A model generated the notes under the pieces. That model made no database searches, had not been told where the DNA came from, and saw nothing but the letters and a program-made list of their open reading frames with translations. From positions 1-64,000 of the forward strand of contig JAEFAI010000012.1 of the NCBI GenBank assembly GCA_016291185.1: a DNA stretch of 64,000 nt. The letters are read 5' to 3'. The position numbers were made by a program, and so were the translations under genes. This document shows positions 14,215 to 22,259 of the stretch, in pieces (the stretch's first letter is position 1; the number at the start of each line of letters is the position of its first letter). This DNA comes from Bacteroidales bacterium. GTDB lineage: Bacteria; Bacteroidota; Bacteroidia; Bacteroidales; UBA932.

Positions 14215-15882
14215 ATGGCAGAGAAACGATTGCTTCTTGGCGATGAAGCGGTGGCCCTGGGGGCCTTGCATGCCGGTCTGTCCGGTGTCTATGCCTATCC
14301 GGGCACGCCTTCGACCGAGATTACCGAATATATCCAGCAGAGTCCGCTCGCGCGGGAGCGCGGCGTGCACAGCCGTTGGTGCACCAACGAGAAGACGGCC
14401 ATGGAAGCCGCGCTGGGCATGTCGTACGCCGGCAAGCGGGCGCTGGTGTGTATGAAGCACGTGGGCATGAACGTCTGCGCCGACGCCTTCGTCAACGCCG
14501 CCGTCACGGGCGTGAAAGGCGGCCTGGTGGTGCTGGCGGCGGACGACCCGTCCATGCATTCCTCGCAGAACGAGCAGGATTCCCGCTTCTACGGCAAATT
14601 CGCGATGGTGCCCATCCTGGAGCCGTCCGACCAGCAGGAAGCCTACGATATGATGGCGCACGCGTTTGCGCTCTCCGAGCAGCTGCGGCTGCCGGTGCTG
14701 ATGCGCCTCGTCACGCGCCTGGCGCACTCCCGCGCTGCCGTGCAGACGGGGGAGCCGGTGGCGCAGAACGCGCTGGAGCCGGACAACGAGCGCACGCACT
14801 GGGTGCTGCTGCCCGGCAACGCACGCCGGCAGTATGCCTCGCTGGTGGCGAAGCAGCCGGAGATCGCGCTCGCTGCGGAGAAGTCGGCGTATAATAGGAT
14901 GGAGATTCCGGGTCAAGCCCGGAATGACGACGATGGTGCCCGGAATGACGATGCTGCCCGGAATGGCTATGATGGCGCCTGGAATGACTATGGTGTCATT
15001 GCTGCCGGTATTGCTTATAATTACGTTCGGGAGTCGGTCCCGGCCGGCGTCCCGGTCCTCAAGCTGTCGCAATATCCGCTGCCCGTCAAGGAGGTCCGCA
15101 AACTGGCGGCGCTCTGCGGGCGTATCCTCGTCGTCGAGGACGGCCAGCCCTTCGTGGAGGAGCAGGTCCGCGGCATCTTCGGAGAAGAATATCCCGTCTG
15201 TGGTCGCCTGAGCGGCGAACTGCCGCGCACCGGCGAACTGACGCCCGACTGCGTCGCCGCGGCGCTCGGCGTGGAGAGCGGTCCCGCTTTCGCGGACGCC
15301 CATAACCTCGCGCCGCGCCCGCCCCAGCTCTGCCAGGGCTGCGGACACCGCGACGTCTATACGGCCCTGAATCAGGTGGCCGCGGAGTATCCGAATGCCC
15401 GCATCTTCGGCGATATCGGCTGCTACACGCTCGGCGCACTGCCGCCGTTCCGCGCCATCGACAGCTGCGTGGACATGGGTGCATCCATCACCATGGCCAA
15501 GGGTGCCGCCGACGCCGGCGTGTATCCCGCCATCGCCGTGATCGGCGACTCCACCTTCACGCATTCCGGTATGACCGGCCTGCTGGACGCCGTCAACGAA
15601 GGCGCCGACATCACGGTCATCATCAGCGACAACCTCACGACCGCCATGACCGGCGGCCAGGATTCCGCGGGTACGCACAAGTTCGAGGCCATCTGCCTCG
15701 CCCTGGGTGTGGAGCGCGAGCACCTGCACGTCGTGGTGCCGCTGCCGAAGAACATGGAAGAGATTACGCGCATCCTGCGCGAAGAAATCAATTATCACGG
15801 CGTGTCCGTCATCATCCCGCAGCGCGAGTGCATGCAGACGCTGGGCCGCAAACTCCGTCAGAAAAAACAGGAAACGAAATGA
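14215..15882 (+). CDS. iorA: Indolepyruvate ferredoxin oxidoreductase, alpha subunit, with translated palindrome insert
   Basis: 555 residues. IorA oxidatively decarboxylates aryl-2-oxoacids to aryl-acetyl-CoA with TPP and ferredoxin. Visible landmarks are YAYPGTPSTEI near the start, MKHVGMNVCADAF, the C-rich PPQLCQGCGHRD, the TPP segment GDIGCYTLG and GDSTFTHSGMTGL, and a final PQRECM. The C-terminal ferredoxin-like domain of longer homologues is absent. Residues ~230-260 contain an inserted EIPGQARND plus three further degenerate units, placed between YNRM and GVIAAGIAYNYV where homologues are short. The ATG at 14215 is used. The stop codon overlaps the iorB start (ATGA). Confidence 0.92.
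   Translation: MAEKRLLLGDEAVALGALHAGLSGVYAYPGTPSTEITEYIQQSPLARERGVHSRWCTNEKTAMEAALGMSYAGKRALVCMKHVGMNVCADAFVNAAVTGVKGGLVVLAADDPSMHSSQNEQDSRFYGKFAMVPILEPSDQQEAYDMMAHAFALSEQLRLPVLMRLVTRLAHSRAAVQTGEPVAQNALEPDNERTHWVLLPGNARRQYASLVAKQPEIALAAEKSAYNRMEIPGQARNDDDGARNDDAARNGYDGAWNDYGVIAAGIAYNYVRESVPAGVPVLKLSQYPLPVKEVRKLAALCGRILVVEDGQPFVEEQVRGIFGEEYPVCGRLSGELPRTGELTPDCVAAALGVESGPAFADAHNLAPRPPQLCQGCGHRDVYTALNQVAAEYPNARIFGDIGCYTLGALPPFRAIDSCVDMGASITMAKGAADAGVYPAIAVIGDSTFTHSGMTGLLDAVNEGADITVIISDNLTTAMTGGQDSAGTHKFEAICLALGVEREHLHVVVPLPKNMEEITRILREEINYHGVSVIIPQRECMQTLGRKLRQKKQETK
14902..14995 (+). repeat. In-frame palindrome and four tandem degenerate units inside iorA
   Basis: The full palindrome 14902-14928 (GAGATTCCGGG...CCCGGAATGAC) is followed by tandem units beginning CCCGGAATG at 14918, 14939, 14957 and 14978 (the last CCTGGAATG). 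Their lengths are 21, 18, 21 and 18 bp, all multiples of three, so the frame is preserved. Confidence 0.9.
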
Positions 15883-16463
15883 AACTCGATATCAAACTTT
15901 CCGGTGTCGGAGGGCAGGGGATCCTCTCCATCGCGACCGTGATCGGCGAGGCCGCCACGGCCGCCGGGCTGCATCTCAAGCAGGCCGAAGTGCACGGCAT
16001 GAGCCAGCGCGGCGGTGACGTGCAGAGCGACATGCGCCTGAGCACGGACGGCATCTGCAGCGACCTGATCCCGCTCGGGCAGGCCGACCTCATCATCTCG
16101 ATGGAGCCGATGGAGGCGCTGCGCTACCTGCCGTACCTGGCCCCGCAGGGCGCCGTGATCACGTCCAGCAAGCCGCTGGTCAACATCCCCAATTATCCCG
16201 ACGAGGCGGCGCTGCTCGCCGAGCTGGATGCGCTTCCGCACGTGGTGCGCGCCGACATCGAGACGCTCGCCCGCGAAAGCGGGATGCCCAAGAGCGCGAA
16301 CATGATCCTGCTGGGCATGGCCGCGCCGTCGCTGAGCCAGCTGCTCAGCGAGGAGCAGCTTCGCGACGCCATCGCACGCGTCTTTGCCCGCAAGGGCATG
16401 GAAATCGTCAATGCCAACCTGGAGGCCTTCAAGCTGGGCCTCGCAACCGCAAGCAACCGTTAG
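15879..16463 (+). CDS. iorB: Indolepyruvate ferredoxin oxidoreductase, beta subunit
   Basis: 194 residues of the gamma-type 2-oxoacid:ferredoxin oxidoreductase fold: KLSGVGGQGILSIATVIGEAA at the N-terminus, and EVHGMSQRGGDVQSDMR, the segment shared by IorB and OR gamma subunits. The ATG overlaps the iorA stop by 4 nt, indicating translational coupling and complex formation with IorA. Together they convert indolepyruvate, phenylpyruvate or hydroxyphenylpyruvate from aromatic amino acid transamination to the arylacetyl-CoA. Confidence 0.92.
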   Translation: MKLDIKLSGVGGQGILSIATVIGEAATAAGLHLKQAEVHGMSQRGGDVQSDMRLSTDGICSDLIPLGQADLIISMEPMEALRYLPYLAPQGAVITSSKPLVNIPNYPDEAALLAELDALPHVVRADIETLARESGMPKSANMILLGMAAPSLSQLLSEEQLRDAIARVFARKGMEIVNANLEAFKLGLATASNR

Positions 16464-16475
16464 TCAGTAGTGTAT

Positions 16476-17786
16476 ATGATCTGGAATCCCACCAAAGAAT
16501 GTATGTCGCGCGAACAGATGCGCGAGCTGCAGGGCAAACGCCTCCACAAGATCGTGGAGTACGTGTACCACAACGTTCCGTTCTACCGGAACAAGCTGCA
16601 GGAGATGGACCTCTCGCCGGCCGACATCCGGACGATTGACGACATCGTCAAGCTGCCGTTCACGACCAAGAAGGACCTCCGGGATAACTATCCCTTCGGC
16701 CTGCAGGCGGCCCCGCAGAGCGAAATCATCCGCATCCACGCCTCTTCCGGCACCACGGGCAATCCGACCATCGTCGGCTACACCCGCAAGGATATCAGCA
16801 TCTGGAGCGAGTGCATGGCGCGCAGCCTGACCTCCTTCGGCGTCACGCGCAATGACATCTTCTCCGTGTCCTACGGCTACGGCCTCTTCACGGGCGGTCT
16901 CGGCGCACACAACGGCGTGGAAACCATCGGTGCCTCCGTCGTGCCCGCCTCGACCGGCAACACCGAGAAGCACGCCCGCCTGATCCGCGACCTCGGCATC
17001 ACCGGCATCGCCTGTACGCCCTCGTACGCGCTGTACCTGGCCGAGACGATGGACAAGCTGGGGATTTCCAAGGACCAGATCAAACTCCGCGTGGGCGCTT
17101 TCGGCGCCGAGCCGTGGACCGAGAATATGCGCACCGAGATCCAGAACCGCCTGGGTCTCAAGGGTTTCAATATCTACGGCCTGAGCGAGATTATGGGCCC
17201 GAGCGTCAGCTACGAGTGCGAGGAGCAGCATGGCTCCCACATCAACGAGGATCATTTCTTCCCCGAGATCATCGATCCGGTCACGCTGCAGCCGCTGGAG
17301 CCTGGCCAGACGGGCGAACTGGTCTTCACAACCCTCACCAAGGAGGGTATGCCCGTGATCCGCTACCGCACCCGCGACCTCTGCTCGCTCATCCCGGGCG
17401 AGTGCCCTTGCGGACGTACCAACGTGCGTATGTCCGCCATCCAGGGCCGTACGGACGACATGCTCATCATCCGCGGCATCAACGTCTTCCCGTCCCAGGT
17501 GGAGAGCGTGGTGCTCACGATGGAAGAGTTCGCGCCCGTCTATATGCTCATCGTGGACCGCGTGAACAACCTCGACACGCTGATGGTACAGGTGGAGCTG
17601 CGCCCCGACTACTTCAACGCCACGCTCGATACGCCGGCCGCCATCTCCGAACTGGAGAAGCGCTTCGCCGACAAGCTGCGCAGCGTGCTGAGCATCAGCG
17701 CCAAAGTGCAGATCAAGGCCCCCGGCACCATTGAACGCAGCGAGGGCAAGAGTAAGCACGTCATCGACAAACGAGTCCTTTATTGA
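16476..17786 (+). CDS. paaK: Phenylacetate-CoA ligase (AMP-forming)
   Basis: 436 residues, the usual PaaK size. The N-terminal VEYVYHNVPFYRNKL, the AMP-binding loop HASSGTTGNPTIVGYT, NIYGLSEIMGP, YRTRDLCSLIPGECPCGR and the C-terminal KAPGTIERSEGKSKHVIDKR are all family landmarks. The enzyme interconverts arylacetate and arylacetyl-CoA. Downstream of IorAB it probably works in the direction that yields ATP from arylacetyl-CoA, releasing the free acid, a common pairing in anaerobes. The direction is inference. The ATG at 16476 was chosen over a GTG at 16470. Confidence 0.92.
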   Translation: MIWNPTKECMSREQMRELQGKRLHKIVEYVYHNVPFYRNKLQEMDLSPADIRTIDDIVKLPFTTKKDLRDNYPFGLQAAPQSEIIRIHASSGTTGNPTIVGYTRKDISIWSECMARSLTSFGVTRNDIFSVSYGYGLFTGGLGAHNGVETIGASVVPASTGNTEKHARLIRDLGITGIACTPSYALYLAETMDKLGISKDQIKLRVGAFGAEPWTENMRTEIQNRLGLKGFNIYGLSEIMGPSVSYECEEQHGSHINEDHFFPEIIDPVTLQPLEPGQTGELVFTTLTKEGMPVIRYRTRDLCSLIPGECPCGRTNVRMSAIQGRTDDMLIIRGINVFPSQVESVVLTMEEFAPVYMLIVDRVNNLDTLMVQVELRPDYFNATLDTPAAISELEKRFADKLRSVLSISAKVQIKAPGTIERSEGKSKHVIDKRVLY

Positions 17787-17805
17787 CACCAAAACACGAC
17801 CGCAT

Positions 17806-18228
17806 ATGAGAATCAAGCAACTCTCCATCTTTATTGAGAATCATTCCGGCACGCTCATCCGGGTGCTCGAACTGTTGGGTCAGGCGCACATCCAGATGAT
17901 CGCCTGCACCATTGCCGATACGGCCGAATACGGTATTTTCCGCATCATTTGCAGCGAGCCCGACCGGGCCTGCAGCGAGCTCAAGGCGGCCGGCCTGGCC
18001 GTGACCATTTCGGAGGTCTTTGCTATCGAGATGAACGACCGTCCCGGCGGCGCTGCGGACGCCGTGAAGGCTTTCAGCAACGCCGGCATCGAGATTACCT
18101 ACATGTATGCTTTCCTGTTGGACGGCAAGGGAATCATGATTATCCGCACGGACGAAACGGAGAAGGCCCGCGAGGTCATCACCTCGCAGAAGCTTCCGTA
18201 CCTGTGCGCCAAAGACTTTGTTCGTTAG
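17806..18228 (+). CDS. Tandem ACT domain protein
   Basis: 140 residues made of two ACT-type beta-alpha units: KQLSIFIENHSGTLIRVLELLGQAHI and then AIEMNDRPGGAADAVKAFSNAGIEITYMYAFL. ACT domains bind amino acids. Stand-alone double-ACT proteins of this type sit beside iorAB/paaK genes in many anaerobes and probably sense an aromatic or branched amino acid. It starts 19 nt after paaK and is followed 12 nt later by a nitroreductase gene. No catalytic domain is present, so the role is likely regulatory. Confidence 0.88.
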   Translation: MRIKQLSIFIENHSGTLIRVLELLGQAHIQMIACTIADTAEYGIFRIICSEPDRACSELKAAGLAVTISEVFAIEMNDRPGGAADAVKAFSNAGIEITYMYAFLLDGKGIMIIRTDETEKAREVITSQKLPYLCAKDFVR

Positions 18229-18240
18229 AATTATAAGCTT

Positions 18241-18849
18241 ATGAAGATTAAGATGTTATTCGGTGCGCTCGTCGCACTCGCCACCCTCGCAGGGTGTACC
18301 GCCCAGCAGCCGGCATCCGCCTCGCTGGACGACCTGTTCCTGACCCGCCGGAGCATCCGCAACTACGAGCCCGGCCGGACCATTTCCGAAGCGCAGGTGC
18401 GCGAACTGCTCACCGCTGCGCAGAATGCTCCTTCCTGGGCGAATCAGCAGCCGAGCAAGTATTACGTGGCTATCAGCCCGGAGACGCACGACGCCGTGCT
18501 GGAGATGATCGGCGGCAACAAGGACCGCGTGGTCAACGCCCCCGTCTTCATCGTCTCCACCTTCGAGAAGTCCAAGTCCGGCTTCTTCCGCGGCAATGCC
18601 GCCAACGACGCCGGTGAGCTCTGGGGCGCCTACGACAACGGCCTCAGCAACGCCTACCTGGTCCTGAAGGCCCGCGATATGGGTTTTGATACCTTGATTA
18701 TGGGCATGCGCGAAGCCGACAAGCTCCGCGAGCTTTTCGCCATCCCCGAGAACGAGGCCATCCTGGCCGTCATCGCCCTCGGCTACCGCGCCGAAGAGCC
18801 CAACATGCCGGTCCACCGTCCCCTCGACGAGGTCGTCAAGTTCTTCTAG
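18241..18849 (+). CDS. Nitroreductase-family protein with lipoprotein signal peptide
   Basis: 202 residues. The body is a typical FMN-dependent nitroreductase: TRRSIRNYEPGRTISEAQVRELLTAAQNAPSWANQQPSKYYV, then NGLSNAYLVLKARDMGFDTLIMGMREADKLRELF, and IALGYRAEEP. It is preceded by a lipoprotein signal, MKIKMLFGALVALATLAGC, with Cys at residue 19. Most nitroreductases are cytosolic, so a periplasm-facing lipidated form is unusual. It lies 12 nt after the ACT gene and probably belongs to the ior operon. Its stop codon overlaps that of the convergent oxidoreductase gene (CTAG). Confidence 0.85.
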   Translation: MKIKMLFGALVALATLAGCTAQQPASASLDDLFLTRRSIRNYEPGRTISEAQVRELLTAAQNAPSWANQQPSKYYVAISPETHDAVLEMIGGNKDRVVNAPVFIVSTFEKSKSGFFRGNAANDAGELWGAYDNGLSNAYLVLKARDMGFDTLIMGMREADKLRELFAIPENEAILAVIALGYRAEEPNMPVHRPLDEVVKFF

Positions 18850-19811
18850 ATTTTCGGCATCGAGGCCTCGCAACGGACGAGGGTCTCCATGATGAGGAGG
18901 GTCTGCGCATGCAGGGCCTCCTCTGCCTTTCTGTCGCGGGCGAGGAAGATGTCGCGGTAGACCTCCAGCTGGTGGCAGAGCCGGTGCTCGTAGCGGTTCA
19001 GTTCGAAGCTCTGCATTTCCTTTCCGGGCAGCATCAGGTCCACCTTCGTGAAGAAATTCGGCAGGCCGTGGACGCGGATGGCGCCCTTCTCGCCCTGGAA
19101 GAAGAAGCCGCGCAGGCCGTCGGAGTCCATGGAGGCCGAGCAGATGGCCGTGACGCCGCTCTTCCAGGTCAGCGTGGCCGCGCCGGAGGTCGCCACAGCG
19201 TTGCGTCCGCAGGCGTTGGCGGCATAGTAGACCGTGTCCGGACGGCCGTAGAGTGAGAGCACGATGTGCAGGCAGTAGATGTTGATGTCGCGCAGGGCGC
19301 CGCCCTCGTATTCGTGCGTGAACACGGGCAGATCCTTGCCGGCGAGGTACTCGTCGTAACGGCCGAAGTGCTCGTCGTAGTCGGCGTGCACGAGGCGCAC
19401 GGGGCCGATCTGCGGGAGCAGCTCCCGGACCTTGAAGAAGTTCGGCAGGTGAATGTTCGAAATGGCCTCAAAGATAAAGAGATCGCGCTCCTTCGCGAGC
19501 GCAAAGAGCTCCTCCGTCTGGGCGACGGTCGAGGTGAAGGGCTTCTCGCAGAGGACGTTCTTGCCAGCCAGGAGGGCCTGCTTGGCGGCAGCGAAGTGCA
19601 GCGAGTTCGGCAGCGCGACATAGACGAAGTCGATGTCCGTGCGGGTGAGCATTTCTGCGTAGTCAGTATAGACGTTCGGGATGCCGAAACGGGCGCCCTT
19701 TTCCAGGCTGCGGGCGCAAATGGCGACGATTTCGTAGCCCTGCACGGTGTGCATGGCTTTCATCATGTCGGGAACGATCATCCCGGATCCTACGATGGCA
19801 ATTCTTAGCAT
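18846..19811 (-). CDS. Gfo/Idh/MocA-family NAD(P)-dependent oxidoreductase
   Basis: 321 residues from the ATG at 19811. The N-terminal Rossmann motif reads IAIVGSGMI, followed by DFVYVALPNSLHF and the signature NVLCEKPFTST. The C-terminal beta sheet contains GGALRDINIYCLH, with the conserved Asp/His region. Members act on sugars, inositols or biliverdin-like substrates; this one cannot be assigned more closely. It has its own -7 box (TATATTTG on this strand, 19833-19840) and is divergent from the polymerase gene. Confidence 0.88.
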   Translation of the reverse strand: MLRIAIVGSGMIVPDMMKAMHTVQGYEIVAICARSLEKGARFGIPNVYTDYAEMLTRTDIDFVYVALPNSLHFAAAKQALLAGKNVLCEKPFTSTVAQTEELFALAKERDLFIFEAISNIHLPNFFKVRELLPQIGPVRLVHADYDEHFGRYDEYLAGKDLPVFTHEYEGGALRDINIYCLHIVLSLYGRPDTVYYAANACGRNAVATSGAATLTWKSGVTAICSASMDSDGLRGFFFQGEKGAIRVHGLPNFFTKVDLMLPGKEMQSFELNRYEHRLCHQLEVYRDIFLARDRKAEEALHAQTLLIMETLVRCEASMPKI

Positions 19812-19832
19812 AACGGTTGGTATTAGTTTTTC

Positions 19833-19861
19833 CAAATATACGGAAAAATCTGCTAATTTTG
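19833..19861. promoter_or_regulatory. Divergent -7 boxes, oxidoreductase / Y-family polymerase
   Basis: The minus-strand TATATTTG (19833-19840) faces the oxidoreductase. The plus-strand TAATTTTG (19854-19861) is only 5 nt before the polymerase ATG, so that transcript should be leaderless or nearly so. No LexA-type operator was recognised. Confidence 0.6.
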
Positions 19862-19866
19862 CAAAG

Positions 19867-21354
19867 ATGAAATCCCCGTCCAGAACCTATATCGCCATCG
19901 ACCTGAAGTCGTTCTACGCCTCCGCGGAGTGCGTGGCGATGGGGCTGGACCCGCTGGACACGCATCTGGTGGTGGCGGACCCGACGCGCACGGAGAAGAC
20001 CATCTGCCTGGCCGTGTCGCCCTCGCTGAAGAGTTACGGCATCTCCGGCCGCGCGCGGCTCTTCGAGGTCGTGCAGGCGGTGCGCCGCGTCAACGCCGAA
20101 CGCCGTGCGCTGGCCCCCGGACGCCGCTTCAGCGGCAAGAGCCATATCCATTCCGCGCTGCTGCGCGACCCTTCCCTGGAGCTGGAATACATCGTGGCAC
20201 CGCCCCGGATGGCGCACTACATGGAAGTCAGCAGCCAGATCTACGGCATCTACCTGCGCTACGTCTCGCCCGAGGACATCCAGGTCTATTCGATCGACGA
20301 AGTCTTCATCGACGCCACGGACTACCTCAAGGCCTACAAGCTCTCCGCGCACGACTTCGCCCGCAAGCTCATCCGCGAGGTGCTCGCGGAGACGGGCATC
20401 ACCGCCACGGCCGGCATCGGGCCGAACCTCTATCTCTGCAAAATCGCGATGGACATTGAAGCGAAGCACAGCCCGGCCGACGCGGACGGCGTGCGCATCG
20501 CCGAGTTGGACGAGCTGAGCTACCGCCGCAAATACTGGACGCACCGCCCCCTGACGGACTTCTGGCGCATCGGGCGCGGCATCGCCGCCAAGCTCGAGGC
20601 CAATGGCCTCTACACGCTGGGCGACGTGGCGCGCTGCTCGATAGCCAAGAGCTACGAGCGGCAGAACATGGAGCTGCTGTACAAATTGTTCGGCGTCAAT
20701 GCCGAACTCCTCATCGACCACGCCTGGGGCTGGGAGCCCTGCACGATGGCGGACATCCGCGCCTATCGCCCCACGACGAGCAGTCTCTCCAGCGGTCAGG
20801 TCCTGTCCCAGCCGTACAACTTTAAGAAGGCGCGCGTTGTCATCCATGAGATGACGGAGCAGCTGGTGCTGAGCCTCGTGGACAAGCAGCTGCTCACAGA
20901 CCAGATGGTGCTGCATATCGGCTACGACATCAGCAGCCTGACCGACCCGGCTGTGCGGGCGAAATACAATGGCCCCGTCACGCAGGACTGGTACGGGCGG
21001 CCCGTCCCGAAGCCCGCCCACGGTAGCGTGAACCTGCCGCGCCAAATGTCCTCCACCCGCCAGATATGCGAGGCGGTGCTGGACCTCTTCGACCGCATCG
21101 TGAACCCGGACCTGCTGGTCCGCCGGATGTACGTGGTGGCGGCGCGGCTGGTGCACGAATCCAGCGTGCAGGCCGTCCAGCTGGATCTTTTCGACGAGCC
21201 TGCCGAGCCGGACGGACGCGAGCGCAGCCGCCAGGAGGCCATTCTCGCCATCCGGCGGAAATTCGGCACCAACGCCATCCTGACGGGCACCAATTTCGAC
21301 GAAGGCGCCACCGGACGCGAGCGTCATAAACAAATCGGAGGACACAAGGCATGA
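19867..21354 (+). CDS. Y-family DNA polymerase (UmuC/DinB-type)
   Basis: 495 residues. Catalytic landmarks are AIDLKSFYASAECV at the N-terminus (metal-binding Asp) and YSIDEVFIDAT with the SIDE-type Asp-Glu pair. The helix-hairpin-helix region WRIGRGIAAKLEANGLYTLGDV and a C-terminal beta-clamp-binding QLDLF motif follow. Such polymerases carry out translesion synthesis. The gene overlaps a small downstream gene by 4 nt (ATGA). This pairing of a long Y-family polymerase with a small YolD/DUF-like partner is frequent in Firmicutes and mobile DNA, so transfer is possible; composition does not obviously differ from neighbours. Confidence 0.9.
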   Translation: MKSPSRTYIAIDLKSFYASAECVAMGLDPLDTHLVVADPTRTEKTICLAVSPSLKSYGISGRARLFEVVQAVRRVNAERRALAPGRRFSGKSHIHSALLRDPSLELEYIVAPPRMAHYMEVSSQIYGIYLRYVSPEDIQVYSIDEVFIDATDYLKAYKLSAHDFARKLIREVLAETGITATAGIGPNLYLCKIAMDIEAKHSPADADGVRIAELDELSYRRKYWTHRPLTDFWRIGRGIAAKLEANGLYTLGDVARCSIAKSYERQNMELLYKLFGVNAELLIDHAWGWEPCTMADIRAYRPTTSSLSSGQVLSQPYNFKKARVVIHEMTEQLVLSLVDKQLLTDQMVLHIGYDISSLTDPAVRAKYNGPVTQDWYGRPVPKPAHGSVNLPRQMSSTRQICEAVLDLFDRIVNPDLLVRRMYVVAARLVHESSVQAVQLDLFDEPAEPDGRERSRQEAILAIRRKFGTNAILTGTNFDEGATGRERHKQIGGHKA

Positions 21355-21575
21355 GCAACGATTTCGAGCACCGCTACGACGACATCATCACCCTGCCGCA
21401 TCCCGACCCGGATCCGGTGCGTCACCCGCGCATGGCCCGAGCCGACCGCGCGGCGCAGTTCGCCCCCTTCGCCGCCCTCACGGGCTTCGACGGCGTCATC
21501 GAAAAAACGGCGGACCAGCACATTGCCGACCAGCCGGATATGTACGGGGACGAAGAAAATTTCGTAGATTTGTAG
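21351..21575 (+). CDS. Small protein partner of the Y-family polymerase (YolD-like)
   Basis: 74 residues, acidic, with the segment MARADRAAQFAPFAALTGFD. This matches the short conserved core seen in small proteins encoded next to UmuC-type polymerases in Firmicutes (YolD-like; from memory of the family). It overlaps the polymerase stop codon by 4 nt, so translation is coupled. YolD-like proteins have been suggested to play the part of UmuD in these systems; that is not shown here. Confidence 0.7.
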   Translation: MSNDFEHRYDDIITLPHPDPDPVRHPRMARADRAAQFAPFAALTGFDGVIEKTADQHIADQPDMYGDEENFVDL

Positions 21576-21584
21576 AGAATCGCA

Positions 21585-22208
21585 ATGACTCAGATACTGA
21601 CCCTGTTGCTCAACCTCCTGCTGATGATGCCATTCCAGCCTGTTTTCACTGCGGAGCCGATTCCGCCGCAGGTGGAGGCCCGCATGCGCGGGAACTCCTT
21701 CCCCGAAGGCGGGGCGTCGGAGATCCGCCTGTCCGATCTGCGCTACCTGCGCCTGTCCTATTACGATTTCAGCGGTGAGCCGCAAGTCGGCGAGATGGTC
21801 TGCAATGCGGCCATCGCGCAGGACCTGCTGGAGATCTTCGAGGCCCTCTTCGAGGCGAAATATCCCATCCGCAGCATCCGTCTGGTGGATGATTTCGGCG
21901 CGTCGGACGACCTCTCCATGCTTGCGGACAACTCGTCCTGCTTCAACTACCGGGTGGTGGCCGGGACGACGCACCTGTCCCGCCACGCGGTCGGCATGGC
22001 GGTGGACATCAATCCCTTCGAGAATCCCTACATCCAGTCAAACGGCAGGATCCTCCCGCCGGAGGCGGCGAAGTACGTCGACCGCACAAAGGATTTCCCG
22101 CACAAGATCGACCGTGAGGACCTTTGCTACCGGCTTTTCCGGAAGCATGGCTTCTCCTGGGGCGGGGCATGGACACATTCGAAAGATTATCAGCATTTCG
22201 AAAAGTAG
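21585..22208 (+). CDS. M15-family D-Ala-D-Ala carboxypeptidase-like peptidase
   Basis: 207 residues with an N-terminal hydrophobic segment (LTLLLNLLLMMPFQPVF), a likely signal peptide or anchor. The zinc-site motifs of M15C/Ply500-type peptidases are visible: SRHAVGMAVDINPF (His and Asp ligands) and the C-terminal WGGAWTHSKDYQHFE (His ligand). It probably trims peptidoglycan stem peptides in the periplasm. It begins 9 nt after the small gene and so may be co-transcribed with the polymerase pair. Confidence 0.85.
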   Translation: MTQILTLLLNLLLMMPFQPVFTAEPIPPQVEARMRGNSFPEGGASEIRLSDLRYLRLSYYDFSGEPQVGEMVCNAAIAQDLLEIFEALFEAKYPIRSIRLVDDFGASDDLSMLADNSSCFNYRVVAGTTHLSRHAVGMAVDINPFENPYIQSNGRILPPEAAKYVDRTKDFPHKIDREDLCYRLFRKHGFSWGGAWTHSKDYQHFEK

Positions 22209-22219
22209 ATCTTTTGTTT

Positions 22220-22227
22220 TATCTTTG
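22220..22227 (+). promoter_or_regulatory. -7 box TATCTTTG upstream of GH9 gene
   Basis: TATCTTTG lies 32 nt before the GH9 ATG. A TTTTG is seen just upstream, but no clear -33 box at the usual spacing. Confidence 0.5.
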
Positions 22228-22259
22228 AGACAGTTAACCAACCAATATTAATAACCGTT

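Noticed and set aside
14203..15798. A long minus-strand open frame opposite iorA, and similar ones at 7660-9081, 16464-17828 and 19663-21345
   Set aside because: All lie opposite well-recognised genes and show no family motifs, signal peptides or promoters.
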